Positions 1-5,712 of a stretch of DNA of 5,896 bases are shown here, one piece after another. The position numbers were made by a program, and so were the translations under genes. The stretch spans positions 1 through 5,896 of the forward strand of contig CAIJOU010000745.1 of the NCBI GenBank assembly GCA_903822375.1. Direction: 5' to 3'. Below the pieces are notes generated by a model. That model ran no database searches. It saw only the letters and a program-made list of their open reading frames with translations, and was not told the origin of the DNA. This DNA is from Candidatus Hydrogenedentota bacterium. GTDB lineage: Bacteria; Hydrogenedentota; Hydrogenedentia; Hydrogenedentales; CAITNO01. Every line of letters begins with the position of its first letter. The first letter of the stretch is position 1.

Positions 1-22
1 ACTCTTCCGACCGCAGGTCTAC
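1..22. repeat. Dispersed intergenic repeat, left copy
   Basis: Bases 4-20 (CTTCCGACCGCAGGTCT) are identical to bases 5616-5632. Over 1-22 against 5613-5634 the match is 20 of 22. Both copies have the same orientation and both lie just outside coding sequence: this one follows the stop of the phospholipase-like gene, the other follows the lipoprotein gene. The copy may extend past the left edge of the window. It contains a small GACC-gca-GGTC inverted repeat but has no T-run, so it does not look like a terminator. Its function is unknown. Confidence 0.6.
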
Positions 23-45
23 TCCCGATGGCCTTGTGCCCGGAT

Positions 46-1497
46 TTACGGCAGCAGTATCAGCATGGGCCGAAACGCCACGCGTGTCCCGCCGCAGTAG
101 CCGCTCGCATCGGCTTGGAACGCCTGTGCCGAGTAGAACCGCGCCGCCGTGCCCGCATCGTCCGCGCCGCGCAGCACAAACCCGAAGTTGGTTCCCGGGT
201 CTTTGAGCCATCCTTGCACCATCGGCGTTACATCCACGGACATCCATTGGTTTGCGGCCGTGTTCTGAAGCGTGGCCGCCACGGCGTTCGCGGCCGCGTC
301 CACGGGAACAGCGCTCCACTTGGCCTCCTCCGGCGCGGCGGCGCGGCCGGTGCTGCCGTTGTACGGGTCGCTGACGCCGTCGCCTTCCTGCCATGCCCCG
401 GAGGCGGGAGCCACCGAAATGGATGCCGGCACGGCAACGGCGTTCTCCGCCGGCCCGGCCGACGCCAGCCACAGCGTGGCCTTGCTGAACGGTTTGTCCT
501 TGGGGACGCCGCTTAGATCAAAGCGCACCAGTACCGCGCGGCGGTCGCCCGCCGGCCCGCCCGCCTCCAGAATTGGCTCCTGTCCGGCATTGTTGTCCGG
601 TAGCCGCTCGAACAGGCTTGTGTCTGCCACTCCAAGGTAGGGGACATAGTCCTGGTTGGGGTCCCCTTTGTCGAAATAGCGGGGCATCTGCTGAAGACAG
701 CGACCACCCATTATTTCAGCGTACCAGTGCCGCACCCACACGGCGCACGCCGCGGAATCGTGCCGCATGCCGCCGTAGTAGTAGTCCTCGACGTGCGCCA
801 TGCACCAGGGCAGCGCGACCCGGTTCTGGGCGGCGTAGTACTGTGCCACCAGCGGGCCAAACCACATGATCAAGTTCTCGCGGGTAATGCCGCTCTGCAA
901 CTGTTCCCGCGTGACACCGAGGTTGGCCTTTTGCATGACCGTCATGATGGTTTCAAAGGGAACATAGTTCGACAGGTAGCCGATGTGCCGGAGCGGTTGC
1001 TGCGTGTAGCGCACAAAATCCACGCCGATTTCCGTGTCGCCGTGCGAAGCATGGTCCATTTCCGCGGACATTTGCAGGAACGATTTGTAGCTGCCATGGC
1101 CGAAATGCCAGGGGATGTCCGCGATGTCGTGACAGACCGCCCCGAAGAAGTAGGCCAGTTCCTTTTGCCCTTCGGCGTCGGGCGGCATCGTGTAGTGCCG
1201 TTCCGCAAGCAGGTTGGCCCAAATCTGGTTGAAAGGCTGCCAGTGACTGGCCTCGCCCGCGTTGGGATTTATCCCGCCGTAGCCCCAGTCGGGAAACTCG
1301 CAGGCCCGGTACAGGATGCGGCGGTTCTCCAGCGTCTTGAACATGGTCCCCAGGCCGGGCAGCATCGCGTCCGCATTGAGAAGATAGTCCTCAATGCAGC
1401 GCATGCCGATTTCAGCGTGGGTGCGCGTGCCGATGGCCTCGCAGGGAAGTGCCGCGAAAAGAGAGGCGATTACGACGATAGATGGGACGAGTTTCAT
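46..1497 (-). CDS. Exported zinc-dependent phospholipase (GPI-PLD-like) with C-terminal DNRLRE-type domain
   Basis: The product is 483 aa. I chose the ATG at 1497 because a GGAG lies 8 nt upstream and translation then begins with a classic signal peptide (MKLVPSIVVIASLFAALPCEA, cleavage probably after A21). An in-frame TTG eight codons earlier has no such support. Residues about 22-280 resemble the zinc-dependent phospholipase C / GPI-specific phospholipase D fold. Candidate metal ligands are H27 (T-R-T-H), D70 (FPDW), H85 (ASHW), H123-x3-D127-x3-H131 in a GAVCHDIADIPWHFG segment, then H149/H152, D154 and E156. From about residue 285 (D292 onward: DTSLFERLPDNNAG, then VLVRFDLSG) the sequence resembles a DNRLRE-type beta-sandwich found in surface proteins. 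Known of the family: hydrolysis of phospholipids or glycolipid anchors outside the cytoplasm. Inferred: an extracytoplasmic or surface enzyme; the substrate is unknown. A weak promoter (TTGGCG at 1552-1557, 16 bp, TATGGG at 1530-1535) may serve it. Stop is TAA. Confidence 0.8.
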   Translation of the reverse strand: MKLVPSIVVIASLFAALPCEAIGTRTHAEIGMRCIEDYLLNADAMLPGLGTMFKTLENRRILYRACEFPDWGYGGINPNAGEASHWQPFNQIWANLLAERHYTMPPDAEGQKELAYFFGAVCHDIADIPWHFGHGSYKSFLQMSAEMDHASHGDTEIGVDFVRYTQQPLRHIGYLSNYVPFETIMTVMQKANLGVTREQLQSGITRENLIMWFGPLVAQYYAAQNRVALPWCMAHVEDYYYGGMRHDSAACAVWVRHWYAEIMGGRCLQQMPRYFDKGDPNQDYVPYLGVADTSLFERLPDNNAGQEPILEAGGPAGDRRAVLVRFDLSGVPKDKPFSKATLWLASAGPAENAVAVPASISVAPASGAWQEGDGVSDPYNGSTGRAAAPEEAKWSAVPVDAAANAVAATLQNTAANQWMSVDVTPMVQGWLKDPGTNFGFVLRGADDAGTAARFYSAQAFQADASGYCGGTRVAFRPMLILLP

Positions 1498-1577
1498 GAA
1501 TTCAACTCCATTACTTCGCAAAAACAGGTCCCATACAGACTGCCATCACCCCGCCAAGGTTTCCCGTAGCGCCAAAC

Positions 1578-1640
1578 TGCCCTTCACCCTTTGCCCTTTG
1601 CCCCAGACCCTAGACCCTAGACCCTAGACCCTAGACCCTA
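1578..1640. repeat. Heptanucleotide tandem array with G-runs on the minus strand
   Basis: Nine consecutive 7-nt units can be read on the plus strand: TGCCCTT, CACCCTT, TGCCCTT, TGCCCCA, then five perfect GACCCTA units (1606-1640). Every unit keeps a central CCC, so the minus strand has nine GGG runs at a strict 7-nt spacing with 4-nt loops (TCTA in the perfect part). That pattern satisfies the usual G-quadruplex rule several times over. The minus strand is the coding strand of both flanking genes, so an RNA read through here would carry the G-runs. The array overlaps the last codons and the TAG stop of the GH4 gene. It resembles the short tandemly repeated repeats of some bacteria; the unit is close to, but not the same as, eukaryotic telomere repeats. 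Confidence 0.9.
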
Positions 1641-3016
1641 AAGAACTGCGGCACATAGGCCCGGTTGGCGGCGAGGAAGTCGTCCAAGAGCGCCCGCGCC
1701 ACTTCCGGGTCGTCCACCATCGGGTCGAGCGTCAGCGCCTGCAGCGCGAGCGTGCGGTCACCCAAAACGGCCGCATCGACCGCAAGATTCACCACCGTAA
1801 TCTGACGCCGGACCAGTTCGGCCACCGCCTCGGGCAGGGCACCCACACCGACACCCCTCGGTCCGCCGGCGCCCACCATGGCAGGCACCTCCACAATGGC
1901 GTCCTGCGGCAAGTTGGTGATATAGCCCTCGTTGGGCAGGTTCAGGGCCTGTTCATAAAGAGTTTCGCCCGTGGCCATGGCGGCGATGACCTTTTCGGCC
2001 CGTTCCGAGCGGACATGGCGCATGGCGTCGATGGACATGCGTCCGGCGCCCATGGCCTCAATGTTCTCCCACATCTCATCGCGCTTGGACACCGCCCCAT
2101 CCAGCGGGTACATCTGCACGTCGTATTTCTGCCAGGTATTGCGGTGCATGTTGTGCGTGTAGGGCAGGTATTCGACCATGTGGCAGTCGCCGGGAACGGG
2201 GAAAAGGCCGAAGATCTTCGCCATTTCTTTCGTTAGCGGCTCAAAGCCCGGGTCATGCGCGTTTACGCGCTCCATCACCAGCGGATAGAGGTCGCGGCCA
2301 CTGTGTTTCTCGCGGATGTCCAGCATCCACGTGAAATGGTTTGTGCCCGCCGCGACCACGTCCATTTTCCGCATCGCCGCGTCCGCGATGTCATGCTCAT
2401 GGGCCATGGCCTCATCCTTCCAGACGAAACGGTAGCCCTTGGGAACATCGATGCCCAGTTCCTCCGACAACAGGTTGCCCAGCATCATGTAGCCGAAGGC
2501 CAACTGGTGGCAGATGCCCAGGGTTTTCACCCGCGTGTGCCGCTTGGCGGCCGTGCAGATGCGCGCCATCGGATTGGTGAAATTCAGCAGCCACGCATCG
2601 GGACAAAGCCGCTCAATATCCCGGAAAATGTCCATGACAATGGCAATGTTGCGCGCGGCGTGGATGAACCCGCCGGGTCCGCCGTTCTCCGCGTAGTGCA
2701 TGATGCCGTGCTTTTTCGCAATGTCGAAGTCCGACTGCCAGCACTTCTCGCGGTCCACCGCGATGGACAGTATCACGAAATCCGCCCCGGGCAGCATGTC
2801 TTGCCGGTCGGTGGAGCATTTAATGGTGAAGCCCGTGTCCCATTCCCGGTTCAGCCGTTTTGCCAGTGCGGCAATCTTGTCCAGTCCCTCGCCGTTTAGG
2901 TCGACCAGTCCCAGTGTTCCGCCGTGCAGTCCCGGTTCCTGCAAAATGGCGCCCAGCACGCTCAGGCCAAACGAGGCGCTGCCCGCGCCGATAACAACAA
3001 TTTTGGGATTCTTCAT
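1631..3016 (-). CDS. Glycoside hydrolase family 4 (NAD- and metal-dependent glycosidase)
   Basis: The product is 461 aa, normal for GH4. The chosen ATG at 3016 places the dinucleotide-binding motif at the very N-terminus (KIVVIGAGSASFG, residues 5-17; acidic D39 ends the second strand) and has a GGAG 10 nt upstream. An in-frame extension to 3244 would overlap vapC and swallow the promoter. Further family marks are ENGGPGG (110-116), NFTNPM (145-150), the metal-site and specificity motif C169-H170-Q171-L172, GTNHFTW with H227, and GDCHMVEYLPY (276-286), which should hold the catalytic aspartate/tyrosine. Known of the family: NAD+ oxidises C3 of the sugar, then elimination and re-reduction cleave alpha- or beta-glycosides in the cytoplasm, with Mn2+ or a similar ion. 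CHQL is not one of the motifs I associate with a defined substrate (CHEV, CHSV, CDMP, CNVP, CHG), so specificity is open. The last two residues (RV) and the TAG stop come from the heptad array. Confidence 0.9.
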   Translation of the reverse strand: MKNPKIVVIGAGSASFGLSVLGAILQEPGLHGGTLGLVDLNGEGLDKIAALAKRLNREWDTGFTIKCSTDRQDMLPGADFVILSIAVDREKCWQSDFDIAKKHGIMHYAENGGPGGFIHAARNIAIVMDIFRDIERLCPDAWLLNFTNPMARICTAAKRHTRVKTLGICHQLAFGYMMLGNLLSEELGIDVPKGYRFVWKDEAMAHEHDIADAAMRKMDVVAAGTNHFTWMLDIREKHSGRDLYPLVMERVNAHDPGFEPLTKEMAKIFGLFPVPGDCHMVEYLPYTHNMHRNTWQKYDVQMYPLDGAVSKRDEMWENIEAMGAGRMSIDAMRHVRSERAEKVIAAMATGETLYEQALNLPNEGYITNLPQDAIVEVPAMVGAGGPRGVGVGALPEAVAELVRRQITVVNLAVDAAVLGDRTLALQALTLDPMVDDPEVARALLDDFLAANRAYVPQFFRV

Positions 3017-3052
3017 ATGTCGTTTGCTCCATGCCCGCCGTTGGGCCGGGAC

Positions 3053-3058
3053 ATTATA
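3053..3058 (-). promoter_or_regulatory. Probable -10 box of the GH4 gene
   Basis: The minus strand reads TATAAT exactly, 36 nt upstream of the GH4 ATG, giving a predicted leader of roughly 30 nt that includes GGAG at 3027-3030. The -35 region about 17 bp upstream (near 3076-3081, ATGGAG) is poor, so an activator or an alternative spacing is possible. It lies in the 148-bp gap after vapC, supporting transcription of GH4 separately from vapBC. No terminator hairpin is visible between vapC and this box. Confidence 0.5.
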
Positions 3059-3164
3059 GCGGCTCGTGCCGGCGGCTCCATAGTGCACGCATCGCCGCTT
3101 TGCGTTGGCGTTGGTTTTCCAATCCGGCTGGATCAACCTCATCTGCAATGCGGAGAACGGGTGG

Positions 3165-3611
3165 TCAGTTGTCGACACCCAGGATTTCGAGGGCGGCCCG
3201 TTGCGGGCTTTTCTTGGGAAGAAGCGCGGACAACCCGTGGTCAAAGGTAATCAGCCTGCCCCCATTCCGGATGGAAAGCCCCAAAAGATATGCGTCGGTT
3301 ACTTGCCGGTGGCTGACGAGCAAATCAGTGGGAATTGCCTCGTCGCAAAAGGGGATGTCCTCCGGCCAGAAGACGTGATGCGGAAGCGATACCATCTCCC
3401 GAAGCAGTGCCAGGGCTACCGTGGGCGGGACAGCCTCTGGAATGATTTTGGGGTTCGAGGATACACGAATGAAGGCGCATTGCGTCAGCGGACAGGTTGC
3501 CCATCCGGCCGAATGGTTTGCCGCAAACCATGCATGTGCAAGGCGATGGTGGACATGCGAGGGCCACGCCAGCGCAATCAACACGTTGACATCCAGCAGG
3601 CCGACGCTCAC
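3165..3611 (-). CDS. vapC: VapC-type PIN-domain ribonuclease toxin
   Basis: This 148-aa protein spans a whole PIN domain. It opens with LLDVNVLIAL (D7) and later has CPLTQCAFIRVSSNP (40-54), which is the signature of the Mycobacterium-type PIN subfamily (usually TCPLTQ-x-GFVRV-x-TNP). It ends with HRQVTDAYLLGL (D106) and GGRLITFDHG (D124). D7, D106 and D124 are the expected acidic metal ligands. Known of the family: Mg2+-dependent RNases that cleave tRNA or rRNA and halt growth when the antitoxin decays. The start is GTG, sharing GTGA with the TGA stop of vapB, so translation is probably coupled to that of the antitoxin. Length and active-site residues look complete, so I infer an active toxin. 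The RNA target cannot be read from the sequence. Confidence 0.92.
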   Translation of the reverse strand: MSVGLLDVNVLIALAWPSHVHHRLAHAWFAANHSAGWATCPLTQCAFIRVSSNPKIIPEAVPPTVALALLREMVSLPHHVFWPEDIPFCDEAIPTDLLVSHRQVTDAYLLGLSIRNGGRLITFDHGLSALLPKKSPQRAALEILGVDN

Positions 3612-3838
3612 GCCTCATCTTCCAACTGCTTGACATCTTCAAGCGTGATGGGGTGCGCATCGGCTTTGACTGAAAACACGGGGAACATCCCCTCGTGCTC
3701 GAGGTCTGCGCGGGAAGCCTCGCGCAAACCGCGTCTCGCGAGGTCCGAAAGGACACGTCCCACCGGTTCCGAGTTCGCGCGGGCCAGACTCCTGGCGGCC
3801 GCCAGCAGGTCATCGTCTATGGTCACGGTCGTTCTCAT
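3608..3838 (-). CDS. vapB: VapB-type ribbon-helix-helix antitoxin
   Basis: This 76-aa acidic-tailed protein starts MRTTVTIDDDLLAAARSLA, the standard N-terminal beta-strand (TTVTID) followed by helix A of a ribbon-helix-helix DNA-binding domain (about residues 1-45). The C-terminal part (about 46-76, ending EDVKQLEDEA) should wrap the PIN toxin and block its active site. It overlaps vapC by four bases, the usual antitoxin-first order. There is no Shine-Dalgarno: the six bases before the ATG are TCCTCC on the minus strand, and the -10 box sits right behind them, so the mRNA is probably leaderless. Known of the family: VapB alone or with VapC represses its own promoter by binding palindromes; a perfect 14-bp palindrome lies next to this promoter. 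Confidence 0.9.
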   Translation of the reverse strand: MRTTVTIDDDLLAAARSLARANSEPVGRVLSDLARRGLREASRADLEHEGMFPVFSVKADAHPITLEDVKQLEDEA

Positions 3839-3844
3839 GGAGGA

Positions 3845-3873
3845 AGTATGCCACCGATTTGGAGTGATGTCAA
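3845..3873 (-). promoter_or_regulatory. vapBC promoter, predicted leaderless
   Basis: The minus strand has a consensus -35 TTGACA (3868-3873), an exact 17-bp spacer, and CATACT (3845-3850) as a -10 matching four of six positions. Only six bases separate the -10 from the vapB ATG, so initiation at the normal distance would fall on or next to the start codon. This agrees with the absence of any ribosome-binding site. Confidence 0.75.
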
Positions 3874-3887
3874 GATGCTATAGCATC
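3874..3887. promoter_or_regulatory. Probable VapB(C) operator: perfect 14-bp palindrome
   Basis: GATGCTATAGCATC is its own reverse complement and directly abuts the -35 box of vapBC. A second, overlapping palindrome CATCATGATG lies at 3884-3893. Ribbon-helix-helix antitoxins commonly autoregulate through such sites, so this is the natural candidate operator. It also lies about 80-115 bp upstream of the predicted divergent lipoprotein promoter, where it is less likely to act. Confidence 0.6.
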
Positions 3888-3965
3888 ATGATGCGCCACG
3901 CAGAGCGCGTCATCACTCCGGCCCGTGGCCTCCCGGTCTCTTGCGGCGGGCTTGAAGCTTCTTCT

Positions 3966-3994
3966 TTGCGTTTCTGAGCCCGAACCTATATCAT
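3966..3994 (+). promoter_or_regulatory. Possible promoter of the lipoprotein gene
   Basis: TTGCGT (3966-3971) and TATCAT (3989-3994, five of six to consensus) are separated by 17 bp. Transcription would start near 4001, giving a leader of about 17 nt that is mostly the ribosome-binding site. The -35 match is weak, so this is a suggestion. The rest of the 179-bp divergent gap (3839-4017) holds only the vapB elements and a short GAAGCTTC palindrome at 3954-3961. Confidence 0.4.
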
Positions 3995-4004
3995 TTGCGC
4001 AACC

Positions 4005-4011
4005 AAGGAGG
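4005..4011 (+). promoter_or_regulatory. Strong ribosome-binding site that sets the lipoprotein start
   Basis: AAGGAGG lies six bases upstream of the ATG at 4018. It decides in favour of this start over an in-frame ATG at 3925, which would bury the lipoprotein signal peptide behind 31 residues. Confidence 0.9.
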
Positions 4012-4017
4012 CAGACC

Positions 4018-5490
4018 ATGAGATTCGGCATTATATCTTTGTCTATTGCGGCAGTGTGTATCGTGGCGTTGGTTCTATTATCCGGATGTCTTCGACAGCC
4101 AGAAAAGGGACCGGGCGGGCTCAACAAGGGGGACTTCGAGAAGATTAGTGCCAACGGCTTTGACCCCGTGGACCAGGTGCAGGACCAGAACGACTATCCC
4201 TGGTCCATGGAGTACTTCGTGCCGGACGGCAAATCCGCCGAGGACGGCTTTGTCTATGTCGGCACATGGAACCGGGTGCAGCAATGGAAAGGTTTTCAGC
4301 CGAACCGCCAGTCGGTGTATCCCGAAATCCGGCGCTACCGGCCCGACGCTTCCCCCACGACGTGGGAGCGCGTGCTGGACACGCGCAATCTGAACATGGA
4401 TGACCATAACCGGCCTCACGGTTTCAGGTCCATGAAAAGTTACCGCAACCAGTCCAACGGAACACTCTATTTGTACGCGGGCGGACGCGGTGACACCACC
4501 TCCCTGTGGCGTTCGCAGACCGGTGAACCGGGAACTTGGGAACAGTTTTGGGTGACCGACCAGGTCGGTTCCATCCGCGGCATGACGGTCCACAACGGCC
4601 TGCTGTACATGTCGTACTACAACGACTACGCAATGGTGGACAAGGCGGCGGGGGAGGGAAGCGCGGCCAAGGCGGCGGATGCGCCCAGCGCGATTATTCT
4701 GGCCACCGACGGCGCCACCGTTTGGACCGTTATGGACAACGGCTTCGGAAACAAGAACAATGTCGGCATCTTCACGCTGGAATCGTTCAACGGATGGCTC
4801 TATGCGGGCACGCACAATCCGCTCCAGGGCGCGGAGGTATGGAAACTCGAGGGGCCGGAGGGTTCTGACCCCGCCCCCGTCAGGGTGATCGAGCACGGCG
4901 GACCGCGCTGGCTCAACGAGGCGTTCATGACCATGCATGTCTGGCAGGATCACCTGTATGTGGGCTCGCAGGCCAGTTTTATCATGCGCATGATTCTCGG
5001 CGGCCTCAAGCCGGCGGACCTGCTGCGCATCGACACCGAAGACCATTGGGAGGCCGTGGCGGGGCCCAATTCCATCGGCGGCGAGAGGAGCGGCTTCGGC
5101 GAACGCTCAAATGCCTACATGTGGTCCATGTGCGAGCATGACGGCTGGTTCTACGTGGGCACCTACGACATCATGCCCGGCCTGAGCTACATGTTCTCCC
5201 ATCCCAGCTATATACTTGGCATGATGGGCATAGAAGCAAAATCCACCGACCCAGAGGAGAAAGTGTTCCTGATGACCTCCCTTGAACTGGCCGCGTGGAA
5301 ATCCAATGCCGGTGCCGACCTCTATAAGACACAGGACGGGAAGAAGTGGTACTGTGTGAATGCCGACGGCTTTGGCAACCACAACAACTACGGAATTCGA
5401 ACCATGAAGTCCGCCTTCGGCCGCCTGTTCGTCGGCTTGGCCAATCCCTATGACGGACTCGAAATGTGGGCGAGCAAAGCGGCGCAATAG
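4018..5490 (+). CDS. Lipoprotein with a predicted seven-bladed beta-propeller-like repeat domain
   Basis: The product is 490 aa. The N-terminus is a type II signal peptide: hydrophobic residues 5-21 end in LSGC, with C24 as the lipidated cysteine. The mature protein has about seven related segments built on 'W/R-x-M or similar ... G-x-LYVGT', starting near residues 58, 127, 185, 241, 298, 359 and 451. Those at 241 (NGFGNKNNVG ... LYAGTHNP ... EVW) and 451 (DGFGNHNNYG ... LFVGLANP ... EMW) are nearly the same module, and LYKTQDGKKWYCV (before 451) is typical of the outer strand of a blade. This pattern suggests a BNR/kelch-like propeller; the count of seven is my reading by eye. Role: unknown. 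Propellers on lipid anchors often bind glycans or proteins, and no catalytic residues can be named. It is divergent from vapBC and has its own terminator. Confidence 0.8.
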   Translation: MRFGIISLSIAAVCIVALVLLSGCLRQPEKGPGGLNKGDFEKISANGFDPVDQVQDQNDYPWSMEYFVPDGKSAEDGFVYVGTWNRVQQWKGFQPNRQSVYPEIRRYRPDASPTTWERVLDTRNLNMDDHNRPHGFRSMKSYRNQSNGTLYLYAGGRGDTTSLWRSQTGEPGTWEQFWVTDQVGSIRGMTVHNGLLYMSYYNDYAMVDKAAGEGSAAKAADAPSAIILATDGATVWTVMDNGFGNKNNVGIFTLESFNGWLYAGTHNPLQGAEVWKLEGPEGSDPAPVRVIEHGGPRWLNEAFMTMHVWQDHLYVGSQASFIMRMILGGLKPADLLRIDTEDHWEAVAGPNSIGGERSGFGERSNAYMWSMCEHDGWFYVGTYDIMPGLSYMFSHPSYILGMMGIEAKSTDPEEKVFLMTSLELAAWKSNAGADLYKTQDGKKWYCVNADGFGNHNNYGIRTMKSAFGRLFVGLANPYDGLEMWASKAAQ

Positions 5491-5514
5491 CGCCGTCCCG
5501 ACGACACCCAAAAC

Positions 5515-5546
5515 AAGCACCCCCGACGCAAGTCGGGGGTGCTTTT
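5515..5546. terminator. Rho-independent terminator, probably bidirectional
   Basis: A perfect 13-bp stem (5515-5527 with 5532-5544), GC-rich in the middle, closes a GCAA tetraloop and runs into TTTT at 5543-5546, 25 bases after the lipoprotein stop. On the other strand the same stem is followed by TTGTTTT, so it can also end transcription of the convergent minus-strand gene whose stop is at 5713. Confidence 0.92.
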
Positions 5547-5588
5547 CGTTGCAGGTTTATTCTTCGCGCCCGTCTGCTCTCAGCAGTT

Positions 5589-5614
5589 GTGGCGTGGTTT
5601 CCCGACCGCGCCAC
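5589..5614. repeat. Imperfect inverted repeat (hairpin) beside the dispersed repeat
   Basis: GTGGCGTGGT (5589-5598) pairs with ACCGCGCCAC (5605-5614): ten pairs, one of them G-T, around the loop TTCCCG. A smaller inverted repeat CTGCT-CTC-AGCAG precedes it at 5573-5585. It has no T-run, so it is not a standard terminator. It touches the second copy of the dispersed repeat and may be part of the same element. The rest of the 5547-5712 gap shows nothing else I can name. Confidence 0.55.
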
Positions 5615-5634
5615 GCTTCCGACCGCAGGTCTCC
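5613..5634. repeat. Dispersed intergenic repeat, right copy
   Basis: This copy contains the 17-base sequence found at 4-20 and matches 20 of 22 bases of the window's left end. It sits between the convergent lipoprotein gene and the partial membrane-protein gene. The hairpin on its left side could also flank the other copy, but that part lies outside the window. Confidence 0.6.
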
Positions 5635-5712
5635 AACACGTGCGGTGTGGCTTCCTGCGACGTTGCCGCTCGGACCCGGACCGCCAAAACCAGGTGACTG
5701 GCCATCCGCAAG

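Noticed and set aside
1498..1521. TTG start eight codons upstream of the phospholipase-like gene
   Set aside because: The internal ATG has GGAG at good spacing and begins a normal signal peptide; the upstream codons contain that ribosome-binding site.
727..1569. 280-aa open frame on the plus strand antisense to the phospholipase-like gene
   Set aside because: It shows no domain and runs opposite a clear gene; it is the kind of antisense frame that GC-rich codon use produces.
1578..1640. Heptad array read as a telomere-like end or CRISPR array
   Set aside because: The unit is 7 nt without spacers and lies between ordinary genes, so it is neither a chromosome end nor a CRISPR array.
2255..2899. 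214-aa open frame on the plus strand antisense to the GH4 gene
   Set aside because: It has no recognisable motif, and the opposite strand has continuous GH4 family motifs.
46..3016. Phospholipase-like and GH4 genes as a dedicated two-gene system
   Set aside because: They are co-directional, but 133 bp and the array lie between them, one product is exported and the other cytoplasmic, and no shared substrate is evident.
3017..3244. N-terminal extension of the GH4 gene to 3244
   Set aside because: It would overlap vapC, contain the TATAAT box, and put 76 residues before the nucleotide-binding motif that begins GH4 proteins.
3105..3977. 290-aa open frame on the plus strand across vapBC and the divergent gap
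   Set aside because: It is antisense to both vapB and vapC and to their promoter, with low-complexity, cysteine- and arginine-rich translation.
3925..4017. Upstream ATG of the lipoprotein gene at 3925
   Set aside because: It would bury the type II signal peptide and ignores AAGGAGG six bases before the ATG at 4018.
4078..5046. 322-aa open frame on the minus strand inside the lipoprotein gene
   Set aside because: It is a histidine- and valine-rich antisense frame with no motif; the plus strand has a signal peptide, ribosome-binding site and repeats.
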